Below the pieces are notes generated by a model. The model did no database searches. It was not told the DNA's origin and saw only the letters and a list, made by a program, of their open reading frames with translations. A program made the translations under genes and the position numbers. From the NCBI RefSeq assembly GCF_021134715.1, contig NC_060024.1:5456001-5520000 (forward strand): DNA of 64,000 nucleotides, in the 5' to 3' direction. This DNA is from Daphnia pulex (lineage: Eukaryota > Arthropoda > Branchiopoda > Diplostraca > Daphniidae). Below are positions 35,067 through 45,285 of the stretch, one piece after another (within the stretch, counting starts at the first letter, position 1; each line of letters starts with the position of its first letter).

Positions 35067-36743
35067 ATGAAACCGGGCAGTGAGCTAATAGACAAGTTAA
35101 TAAACACGCAGGCAACCTCACGAGCAAACCCTGTTGTATTGATGGATTGCTGCGTCAATCCGTTCAAGCTAAAGAACACCACACAAAAAAAAGAATCTAT
35201 CAGTGAATCAGCTGATGATTCGCAGGGAGATTCGACCGAGCCCGGTTTTGGGGAGGAGGGGCGTGGCCGGATTGCGATGGTCGGTAACTTGCCTTTCCAT
35301 CAGTTGGCGAGTCAAGCAGTCAAGTCTCGACAGCCGTGAGCGAGAGTCGAGAACATGGTGCAAGGTGCAAGTTTATTGGAGAGGGGATTTACGGGACCGT
35401 TTTCGAAGGGACGTGGAAGGGCAAAACGGTGGCCGTCAAGCGAATTCAATTCCCAAACGTTGAAAACAACAAAGGGGCAGAGGCTCTGCAAAAACTTGAC
35501 CATCCAAATGTCGTCAAACTTTATCACGTTGAAAACGCTGATGATTTCAGGTGAATAAAATTTGCGAGAGGAAAAAAAAAAAATCAATATTTCTGTTTCT
35601 ATCTAATCAGAATTTATGCGCTGGAACTGTGCCAGGCATCTCTATATCAACTATTCCACGATGACGATGCCCAGAAAAACTATGGCGAGAAAATGCCGCC
35701 AGAAAAAGAAGTTTGCTTCCAGTTGGCCCAGGGATTGGCGCACATTCACGAAAAGAGATTCATCTACTGGGATTTCAAACCCCAAAAATGTTTTAATTTC
35801 TGTTCATCCGACTGGAGGAAAAATCTCGATGAAATGGGCCGATTTCAGACTCAGTAAACCACGCAACGAGAGGGAAAGTATCTCGACGACAGACCGCGAC
35901 TAAAAGCCCGATGATTGGTTTGCCCCTGAAATATGGCAGATAAAAAACAATTTGGATCTGACGACGCCCCTCCGTTCAGAAGGAACCGTCACGAGCGACG
36001 TCTTTTCCGCAGGTCTCATTTTCGGCTATTATCTTTTGAAAGGAAGTCACCCGTACGGCTTTAAATCCAATATTATCAAAGACAACATTATCAATAATAC
36101 GCCAGTCAATCTGAAAGGTAATATTTCTTAAATCACATTTCAATATGACAGATAACGATAACATGTCATCATTGCAGCCATAGAAGAGCAGCAACATCCC
36201 ATGCGAGCTATCATCATGGACATGCTGAAACACGAGCCTGACGAGAGAATTTCATCAGCCGACGTCGTAACAAGAATCGCCAACATTAAGTAAGAAAAAA
36301 CAATCGACACACAAACAGTGATCTTTTACCAGCAGGTTGACTCTTATTGAACCCTCCAACTACGACAACTCCCCCAAAAAGGAATCTGCCCTACCAAAAT
36401 TTTGAAATATTTAGGCGACATTTATCTAACTCAGACTATGCAGTTCTTTTTGGGTCGGTTGAGATTCGTGGTTTTTTCATTCCACTTTTTTGGGGAAATG
36501 GATGTGGCTAATAAAATTTAATCGCCGACGGTTGTTGTTGCCGATAAATCTTACTCGCCAGATTTCTTGTCGCTTAGAATTTTCTACTAATATTACAAAA
36601 TCAATCGTAAATTTGAGTGTCAAATAAGCAGATCAGGTGCATGGTCGAGTACAAGGTTGCTAAACGGCTAATCATTGTCAGCTTTCCGTCGAGCTGATTC
36701 GTCGAACTCATTTCCTTAAAGTTTCTTTCTAAATTTAGGTTAG

Positions 36744-38966
36744 CCCTTACGGAAAAATCTCATTAAAACTCATAAAGAAATACATGAGAATAAACTTAAT
36801 ACTCATTCATTTTGTCGTGATATTTTGGTGAGATTAACAGCAAAATATCATTTATTTGATGACTTTTGATGAGAATTTGGGACATTTTCAAGTTTAAAAT
36901 CAGCCGTTAATCATTAATTTCATGTGAACAAAGTGAGAATTATGTTATTTCTCATCTAAATATAAATTATTAGTCACGTAAATATAATGATTTCTGACTG
37001 AGGGTTCACTGTAATCTCGCTTAATTTCTCTTTTTCCCCAAAAATGTTAATGATTTTCTCACTAAAATTTGAATGAGAATTTGAGCGCTTTTAAATGAGA
37101 TTTTAATTATATAAATTGAAAAAAGAATTGCCCTGACCAGGAATCGAACCTCGACTTCCAGGGTGGCTTGCCAATCTGCTAACCACTACACCACTAATTG
37201 ATGTTATGGTTGAAGCTTTTTAACGGAGAAATTAATAAATTGGTTAGTTTAGTGATATAACAACAGGGTTATGGGACTTAGAATAATTTACACAAAAAAC
37301 ACATACCAGAGTCAAATAGAAATTGCACTCAAATTTACTTAGCGCGTGAAAAAACTTAGTAAAAATTTCTATGATGCGTTTTGACATACCATATTATCAA
37401 TTGGTTAGTTTAGTTAGATAAAAGCCAGATTTCGGGACTTAGAATAATTCACACACAAAAAAACACACCAGAGTAAAATAGAACTTTCACTCAAATTTAC
37501 TTAGCGCGTTAAAAAAAATAGTTATCCCAGCCTATCTTGTGATTATAAAAACATCGCGTAATTTTTGTGAGAATTAGATAGCTACCATATATTTACGAAA
37601 GGTATAAAATAAAAAATGTAAAAGTTCAAAAAGAATTTAAAGTCAGAATATTTCATTCCAGGTAGGCCTATATATTTATTTGCTGATTTTAACTGATATT
37701 TTTAGGATTGTATTATTAAAAGAATACAAGAAAATATTTTGATGTCATATATGTAGAAATTTTCCCTTGATTTTTCACACATCATTACAAAACATAAGAA
37801 AATATTGACGATTAAATAGTTATAATTTCACATCTGATCTGTTGAATTGTAGCTGATTATTACTGACTTTTTGTTATGAATTTGAAGATTTTAAAGCCCA
37901 AAATTGGGTAAAAATAATACAAAAAAATCTTTTGATTCCTTAGTGGGAACTGATTTTCACATGATTTTAATGAAAAATCTCACTATAAAGCATTAGAGAA
38001 ATGATTGATAAAAAGCTCTTAATAAATGATAATATGCAAAATAATTATAATTAAATATCATGATCTCACACCTAAATCAACCTGATTTCTGATAGACATT
38101 TAATAATAAATTTCGTTATTTTTAAGCCAAAAAACTGTATAAAAGAAAACCAAAAAAATCTTATAATGTCATAGGTAAAATTGATTTTCACATGATTTTA
38201 TACAAGTATCTCAACACAAAACATCAATAGAAATTAATGATTGATAACTCAGAATATATGATAAAATATTGATTTATTATAAGAATATATCATGATATTC
38301 CCGCTTAATAATCACTGTTTTTTTGCAGATTTTTCATGCGAAAAAACTGTGGAAAAATCATGAGATTTTATTGATTTTCACATGAATTTATACAAGTATC
38401 TCATTACAAAATACCAATAGAAATTAATGATTAAAAACTCAGAATTTATGACAAATTACTTATTGATTTTAAGAAAATATCATGATATTCCTGCTTAATA
38501 ATCACTGATTTTTTGCAGATCTTTTATGCGAAAAAACTGCGGGAAAATCATGACATTTTATTGATTTCCACATGATTTTATACAAGTATCTCATTACAAA
38601 ATACCAATAGAAATTAATGATTAAAAACTGAGAATACATGATATATTACTGATTTATTTCAAGAAAATATCATGATATTTATGGTTATTTATCACCAGTT
38701 TCTTGCATATTTCTCATGCGAAAAGTCTGTGGTAAAATCATGAAATTTATATGATTTCTTTCTGATTTCTTACTACGGATTGGGTTATATCTCATATAAA
38801 ATGAGACAAAAATATTTTAAACACTTTTAATGATAAATATGAGGGTGAAAATTCTCATCAATTTAATGAGAAATATATGAGATCATCAAAAATTATTAAA
38901 AAATCATTGATGTCATTAATAAACATATGATTTCTCATATAGTTTGATGAGATTTTTCCGTAAGGG
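36744..38966. mobile_element. 2.2-kb TIR element with 8-bp target duplication, non-autonomous
   Basis: Ends begin CCCTTACGGAAAAATCTC on both sides in inverted orientation, flanked by TAGGTTAG (36736-36743 and 38967-38974). An 8-bp duplication is seen with hAT and P-type transposons. The interior is very AT-rich, full of ATGAGAAAT/ATTTCTCAT motifs and repeated blocks such as ATTGATTTTCACATGA and AAATTAATGATT; no transposase is present. It contains a minus-strand tRNA-like segment at 37130-37200. It sits in the probable last intron of the broken kinase. A second copy begins at 63868. Confidence 0.8.
37130..37200 (-). repeat. tRNA-like segment within the 2.2-kb element
   Basis: On the minus strand the A box TGGTGTAGTGGTTAGC and B box GGTTCGATTCC are spaced as in a tRNA, with TTGGCAA in the anticodon-loop position. 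One T-stem pair mismatches and the acceptor stem is weak. It is a tRNA pseudogene or SINE head that was captured by, or inserted into, the TIR element. Confidence 0.5.
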
Positions 38967-39289
38967 TAGGTTAGGGATGACATTTCGTTGAGGTTCAACA
39001 AAGATTTTTTTATTCGTATCTAACCATCACGAATTTTACGATCTATTTTTTATTTTAAAGGATGATTTATGATAAAGGATTTCATGAGCTGACGCTAAAA
39101 GATTCACTGACATTGAATGGCAATTTTAGCAACAACAATCTCCCCCCGACGGACAGTGATTTATTTCCATGCCCAGAAAGGACAGAAATGAAACCAGAAT
39201 CAGCTGGTTGTATTTTTTTTAAATCTGGCGCAACAAAGAGAAACACCTCGAAGACCTCCTTGAAATCCAAACGAGATTCGTCTCGCTGA

Positions 39290-40668
39290 AAACACAAGGC
39301 ATTTAAGGACTTGATCAAAATAAAAGCAGTAGACTATTTCAATAACACGTCCGCATCTTTAAATGGTTAACTTTGTTTTTTGAAAGCTAAAAAATGAGTT
39401 GTTGGAGTTGTTGAATCAGACTTTTCTCTTGTGGTAAAAAAAACAAACAAACTACAAACTGACTTTCCAGAATTTCGGTTTGGTGCAGGTGCACTTGAAA
39501 TCAAATGGATGAAGAAGAAATAGAACTCTATTTTATAGTGTTATTTATCTCGAGATCATTCAGGCTAACAGAACTACGCGCTTTGATAAGATACTACTGT
39601 TTTGATATTGTCCATGTGGATGCCAATCAAATATACGTGCAAGCAGCTCGTTTGGCTTCATTTGGAATCTGCTGAAAATGAGGAATTGTTTAGGAAAGCT
39701 GCCGAAATGAGATGCGCAGTATCGAGAGCCGACAGACAAACGAACGAATAGGGAAAAGGAGAACAACAAAAACTACGAGAATGGCATACATCCGCATCCT
39801 TCTAAGAAACGGAAAAAGAGACGTGTATGACAAGACGTCTGGGTCTTATCTATACTGTTGGTTGGGCCGGAATAAGAGTGATGCGTGTCAGAAACAATAA
39901 GAAGAAAGCTTTTGCAATTGCTGATAGGTTTCATTGGCATTTTTTTTTTTTCAAATTCTTCTTCTTCCTCTGATTTCCTACTTTTTCGTGGGTGATGCGA
40001 CCACCGCCGACCACTAGACATGGAGACTATAGTCTGGTGCTCGAAAGAAACAAAAAGAAACTCGTTCAGCCCTGTGCTGTGTGCTTGGAGCGTATGCGTG
40101 TTTTTCACGTTGTCCGGCGCGGCACTATACTTGTATTCACGAAGGAGAGAGGGGAAATGCCCAACGGCGATGACGAGAATTGCACAAGAATAATGAAGAC
40201 AGGGCCAAAGAAATCAAAGTCGTAAATCAAAAATTAATGGAAAGCTTCAAAGAAAAATCAAGGAGAAACGCCATCTTCACTAGAAATGACTTTTTCAGAG
40301 TGAAAACGAAAAACGAACGAAAAGCAAATAGCTGTAAGCGGATAAACCTCGGATGCCTTGAACGTCGCGTATTTCGTCTCTGGGCGTTGGATTTAAAAAA
40401 AAAGGCAGATGACCTTATTGGAAAAAGACTGTGGCCAAAGCAACTTGCACGACCCAATGAAACGACCCACTGTCCATAACACGACAGTGACAACTTCTCT
40501 TCGTCTGAAAAGGACTCGGAATCGTGTTGTCCCAGCATAGGAATGCAAACTACAGCTATAACCTTATCTGGTCTCAGGAGAAATATAGTGAGTAGTTTTC
40601 ATGTCTTATTGCAATCCCCAAGAAAATAGCACGCCGACAGTCACCAGTCTCGTCATCGCCGATCAAGT
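39290..40668. other. Intergenic; no gene seen
   Basis: Short frames on both strands without motif support; an AATAAA at 39319 probably belongs to the preceding kinase pseudogene. Confidence 0.3.
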
Positions 40669-41080
40669 TTGATTCACAGCAGCCGACGCAACTTGAAAGT
40701 GACTGCAGCCAAGACGTTCCATCACTACGGTATGACATCATGGCATGGCCACCACTGCCCCAACAGTGTCTCTCTAAAAATCATAGACGAATTAAATTTG
40801 GCGCGACTGCAGCAGCCCTTGAAATACTGTGCCACCTATGGCGTCTTTTATCAATTTGTGGAAGATCTTGAGAAAAACAAGTCCCGTCAAAAAAAATCAA
40901 CAACAAGGGAGAGTATCAGAACCTATCGCCCATCTTCCATTCGAAACAAGCTCAATATCTCTGCCAACTAAAAGCAAAGTATCCACAGGCATTCACGTCT
41001 GCAAGTTCGGAATTATCGAAAAGGGCGGCCAAAAAATTATTCGAAAGAGCTGCCAAGTCAAGTGGTGAGTGACTGGGACC
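40669..41080 (+). pseudogene. Decayed paralogue of the 25-kb His/Cys protein
   Basis: The frame from 40669 contains WHGHHCPNSVSL and ARLQQPLKYCATYG, aligning residue by residue with the intact protein at 25027. It then loses frame near 40910. The next homologous block (SSELSKRAAKKLFERAAKSSGE, about 41008-41071) is in another frame and ends in TGA. The second Cys of the HCxxC pair is Ser here and the last Cys of KYCATYC is Gly, so the presumed metal site is also damaged. Confidence 0.75.
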
Positions 41081-41319
41081 GGGGCCATCATCAAATTCAT
41101 TTCCTCTCTTCCTCCACCACAAACTGAAATGATGATCCAAGATCTGATAACATGGCATATCATTCAAAAATGAGTACGCCTTAGCGCCAAACAAAAACAA
41201 GACGCATCCTCAAAGTTTGAATAAACAGCGGGCAAACAATTTTCAAATCCCAAAAAGTAGCTAACGACAAAAGAGGATGCAATTAGCTGTCGGGACAAGA
41301 TATGAAAAATGAGATTTCA

Positions 41320-41480
41320 AGTGATGAAATGTGGTAGGATCTACCTTATCCTCCCCAGGTGGAGGGAAGCCCCTTCGTGATAAAAGTGACAAAATTCATT
41401 CAGGACTGATCAGTCCTTCTCATTGATTCAACACTAACGGATAGGCCTACATTGCACACGTACTGGAACCTTCGTTTACC
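41320..41480 (+). repeat. Block shared with 63.59-63.74 kb
   Basis: TTATCCTSCCC, then CCCCTTCGTGATAAAA and TGACAAAATTCATT, and later AACACTAACGGATA, recur in the same order at 63615-63715. The 63-kb version ends an open frame (WEDLPYPALGGGPS), whereas here the matching frame has a TAG. It probably derives from a duplicated gene of the same local family. Confidence 0.6.
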
Positions 41481-41611
41481 TTGTTTTGAAAACATTTGTG
41501 CATCAATGTGAAGAAATGAATTAAAATGATCCCATTTCTGCGTGACTATTTTGTTGTCGACTCCCAGTAAAAGCTACTCTTTGTGCCTAAAGAAATAAAC
41601 CTGAAGAGGAG

Positions 41612-41990
41612 CACGAAATAATGGAATCTGCGCTATTTCGATTTTTACTCATGAACGAAGATTTAATGAAGTATAAATGGGGCGACCGCTCTCCATCATG
41701 CATTACGAGCCAAAAACATGAATAATGTTCGCTACTTGCTGAAAAGGGAGCAGACCCCATCATACGCAGCAAAAACAATGGCTATACTCTACTCCATGGC
41801 GGTATTACTGGCTAAAGATATCTTGAAATTGACGAACTACTCCTCAATCACGAAGAGGTGGACGTCAACTGCTTGGACAACCGCGGGCGAAACGCGCTGG
41901 AATGCGCAAAGTTCAACAAACATGGACAAAGATGAGACGGAATTGCTAATCGATTAAAAGAAAAAGGCGTCGTGGGAACAAAAAAAAATG
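41612..41990 (+). pseudogene. Ankyrin-repeat fragment, frameshifted
   Basis: Three frames together give ankyrin-type sequence: ATALHHALRAKNMNNVRYLL (41671-41730), then DPIIRSKNNGYTLLHGGITG and VDVNCLDNRGRNALECAKFN (to about 41920). TALHHA, YTLLH and the 'D..G.NAL..A' pattern are standard ankyrin landmarks. Frame changes after RYLL and near 41925, plus a stop after GGITG, show decay. Ankyrin repeats precede the kinase in vertebrate RNase L, so this could be a stray module of a similar gene. Ankyrins are very common, so the link is inference. Confidence 0.65.
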
Positions 41991-43054
41991 TATATATGTC
42001 TAGATGAATGCTTTCATTCATAGGGGGAATAGCACTACTAAAAAATCGCGTTTTCAAATGTTGTTTTGTCCTACAATTAAGTGGTCTATCGCTGGTGTGT
42101 ATAGCGTTACAGAATAACTCCTATTGTTTATACTAGTGGGTAAGCTAAGGAACTGACCTGAACAAAGGCACTTGCGGTGTGCTGTGTCACAATCAATTTC
42201 CGCGTAGACATCATCCGACAGCAGGAGCAGTGGCCATAATCCGGAGGGGACGGGAGGTGAGCTGAAGACGCCGGAAGAAAATTCCCTGGATTGAATTGTC
42301 TTCGTTATTATTAGTGAATGAAATGTACAATTGAAAGTCTTGATGAACTTTGGTGTCGTTTGGTGGCTAATCTCAGACCTTAGCGAGGGTTTCGATTGAG
42401 CAACAATGTACCCCGTGAGTTACCCCCAGCGCGAGATTGCCGCGCCATTTAAGCCAAGACAGAAAGAGCCCAAATCATCACTGCGGCACACACAACTTAC
42501 GCAATGTCGATGATTAACCAGTTACCGCCAGATGTACACGCACTGCAGCAACGCCAGGCTCCAACACTAGGATTCTCTGAAACAAGACAATAACAACATG
42601 TTAATGTTAGACTGTACTGTAGGCTACAAGCAATACAATTTTAAACGATTGTCATAGTATCCTCAAAATCATCAGTCCTAGTAAATGGTAGTTATCACAT
42701 TTGCAAGAAATACTACCACAGAATGAGAATCAATCTTCCAGCTGATTATGTTGGTGACGAACGGGAGAGAAACAAAACGTTAAGAGCTGACATGAATAGG
42801 TCAATCAGGAAACAACCTACGAGAGAGAAAATTTAGCACAACCACAAATTAAATCTCACATTTTGAAGAAAATACAATCCTCAAGTGATAAGCTTAGATG
42901 TTGGCAGATATTACAGTTGATAGTCATCCATACAGGGTGACTGGCCATCAAACACTAGTTATAGGGCACTGAATGAATAAGGAACTCGTAATTTCATCCA
43001 AAACAGTTGATTTCACTTCCATATCATCAGCCTGGAAACAGAATTTCTTTTGTT
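41991..43054. other. Intergenic; no gene seen
   Basis: About 1 kb of sequence with no supported feature up to the Copia target site (ATCAT, 43055-43059). Confidence 0.4.
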
Positions 43055-43059
43055 ATCAT

Positions 43060-43403
43060 TGTTAAGTTAACAATCCTCCGCTAGGGGGACTATCCTCGAT
43101 TATGCACAACGACTCTCAATCGTTGTCATCGTCTTTCTGACGTTCTATTACGTGTGTGTGTCTTCTCTTTCTTATGGTGAACACTTTGTTCGTTCAGCAT
43201 CCCACCTAGATTATTATCTTACAAGTGTCTCTGTATTCTGTGCTAGTGGACTGCGATCAAAGGTAATATGTTATATCAATCTACCCTCTTTACAATAAGA
43301 GATGGCAGCCCTCTTGATGTCAAGAGACGGCATGTTTCCTCAATGTTGAGATGGTAATAAACAAGATGAAAAGTAATGTCTATCCCTTGATCATAATCTA
43401 ATA
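43060..43403 (+). repeat. Copia 5' LTR
   Basis: 344 bp starting TGTTAAGTTAACAATCC and ending AATCTAATA, identical by eye to the 3' LTR. It contains the AATAAA in GGTAATAAACAAG. Confidence 0.95.
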
Positions 43404-43417
43404 GGTTATGGGCCCAG
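43404..43417 (+). promoter_or_regulatory. Copia primer-binding site (initiator Met half-tRNA)
   Basis: GGTTATGGGCCCAG immediately follows the 5' LTR. It is complementary to the anticodon region of initiator Met tRNA, the half-tRNA priming known from Drosophila copia. Confidence 0.85.
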
Positions 43418-43441
43418 AGACGCAAGTCGACTCATATCAAG

Positions 43442-45018
43442 ATGGAATCAAATCCCTCGACAAGAGAAGGAGGCATTAAGACAGAAAGGTTCAACGGAAA
43501 GAACTTTGCCATTTGGAAATATAGCATCCAACTGCGACTCCAAGAGCATGATCTCAAAACCATAGTTAATGGATCAAGAGCTAAGCCTGCTGAGGTCAAA
43601 GAAGGCACTGTGGTCACGAACAAAGCCCTTATTGACAAGTGGATGAAGGACGACAACTTGGCAAAGTACTTTTTGTTCAACACCTGTCACGAAGAGCAAC
43701 AAAGATCTCTTTTGACATGTGACACAGCAAGAGATATCTGGGTCTCCATCGAGAATCAGTATCAGCAAAACTCCATTGAGAGAAGACAGGCTCTTCAACA
43801 GCAGTTTCTTAATGTCACTTTCAACAGTGAACACGGTGTCAGAGCCCACATCGAGGGAATCAAGCTCCTGGCCAAGGACCTTACAGAAGCAGGCTGTGCA
43901 ACAGACGAGCTGAGCATCAGCAATCGTATCCTCACTACTCTGCCCGATCAGTTTCTCGGCTTCTTCACTGCGTGGGAGAGCACAGCAATGGCAGAGAGGA
44001 CCCTCGCAAATCTCACGACGAGACTCTGCAATGAAGAAGATAGAAACAAAAGACGCCATGTCAACGTTCACAACAAAGATTCGGACAACAACAAAGCTCT
44101 TTACGGTCAGCCCTCGCATCACTCATCATCGCAGTATCCAGCTCCAAGTTCCTCACACCATGACGCCTCACGAGTCGATGCCGGCCCATTTAATCGAGAA
44201 GCAGCTCGATTTAATTCGAGCCCCTATCCACAGAGGGGTGGCAGAGGAGGAAGAGGAAGAGGAAATCGCGGTGGATTTCGTGGCGGCAACCGAGGTTCCG
44301 GACGTCGGGACTCTCGTTTCTCTTCATCCAACGATGGGAACAAGAGAAGAGACGGGAAATGCTGGCATTGCAACTACTACGGCCACTGGCAGAAGGAATG
44401 CCGTTTCTTAAAGGATGATCCGGCAGCATATGCCGCATACTTGCAAGAAACAGATGACAGAGCCATCATCTTGGATCCCAGCCAACCAAGTGTCAGCATG
44501 ATCGCCCACGCCGCTCAATCCTCTCTCTCGAACCATCAAGCTTCTGAAGTCTACTTGGACTCGGGCGCAACTCAACACATGTTCCACCAACAATCCAGAT
44601 TCTCGAACTTCAAACCTATTCCATCAGGAGGGAAGTCGATCGAAGGAATCGGCAACAGTCGCGTGGAGATAAGAGGAATCGGTGACGTCACCTTTAACGC
44701 GTCGGTGAATGGATCAACTCAGCTCATCACATTCCACAATTCTCTTTTTGCACCCGAGCTCGGCATCAACCTCATTTCAGTCGGGGCTATCACAGCAAAA
44801 GGGGCAGCGATCCATTTCTCCGGAACCAAAGTTCACGTCAACCTGAACGGTGTTACCATTCTCTCCGGAAAACGTAACTCGGACGCTACTCTCTATCGTC
44901 TGGAGGAGACGACCGAGACCGCTCAACCAGCATGTCAATCTTTCCGAGCTCTCTCCCGTTCTAGTCACAATTCTATTGAAGAATGGCACCTTCGCCTCGC
45001 ACATTTGAATTATCCAAT
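43442..45018 (+). pseudogene. Copia gag, protease and start of integrase (interrupted)
   Basis: Open from the ATG at 43442. A gag of the UBN2 type (FNGKNFAIWKYSIQLRLQ) is followed by an RGG-rich stretch, a zinc knuckle CWHCNYYGHWQKEC (residues ~307-320), the protease LDSGATQHM (~372-380) and a pre-integrase block WHLRLAHLNYP (~515-525). Reading is cut by insertion of the gypsy element after base 45018; the continuation resumes beyond 49994. The gag encodes the particle protein and the protease matures it. Confidence 0.92.
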
Positions 45019-45123
45019 TGTTGTAGAATCTAGCGCTAGATGGCGTGCCACCTAGAGTGGGCATATCCCCTCGATGCAGAGCCCAATACAAGCAGTCTTA
45101 GACACACACTTGTCTTTATAACA
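45019..45123 (+). repeat. Gypsy 5' LTR (105 bp)
   Basis: Starts TGTTGTAGAATC and ends TTTATAACA. It contains an interrupted palindrome CTAGATGGCG-TGC-CACCTAG whose half-sites resemble the arthropod CTCF core. It is identical by eye to the 3' LTR. Confidence 0.95.
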
Positions 45124-45137
45124 TGGTGTCAGAAGTG
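45124..45137 (+). promoter_or_regulatory. Gypsy primer-binding site (tRNA-Leu)
   Basis: TGGTGTCAGAAGTG directly follows the LTR and is complementary to the 3' end of a leucine tRNA including CCA. Confidence 0.75.
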
Positions 45138-45285
45138 TGCTCTCAAAACTCGACGGTGTTGAGTCGTAACCGCGTGGTTTGTGAGTATTGAACTGCATCC
45201 TTCTTTATCGTACGCATCCTCCGTGTTGTTGAACTGCATCCGTCTTTATCTCGTGCATCCGTTTGTCTTGCACCATTTTCTTGAA

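Larger units (their letters stand above)
35336..39289 (+). pseudogene. Ire1/RNase L-like kinase, broken, with a 2.2-kb element in its last intron
   Basis: Exon blocks 35336-35550, 35611-36117, 36178-36289 and probably 39061-39289. The first holds IGEGIYGTVFEGTWKGKTVA and VKRI and LDHPNVVKLYHVE, but its start is unclear: the frame opens with GTG and the nearby ATG at 35354 is out of frame. In exon 2 the catalytic loop reads YWDFKP instead of HRDLKP, a one-base shift occurs near 35785, DFG reads DFR, and a TAA (35901-35903) interrupts the activation loop. C-lobe blocks DVFSAGLIFGYYLLKGSHPYG and IIMDMLKHEPDERISSADVV follow. A GTAAGA donor at 36290 and an AG at 39059-39060 join in frame to a 75-residue Ser/Lys-rich end with a nearby AATAAA (39319). 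The lesions indicate a pseudogene. The terminal exon assignment is inference. Confidence 0.75.
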
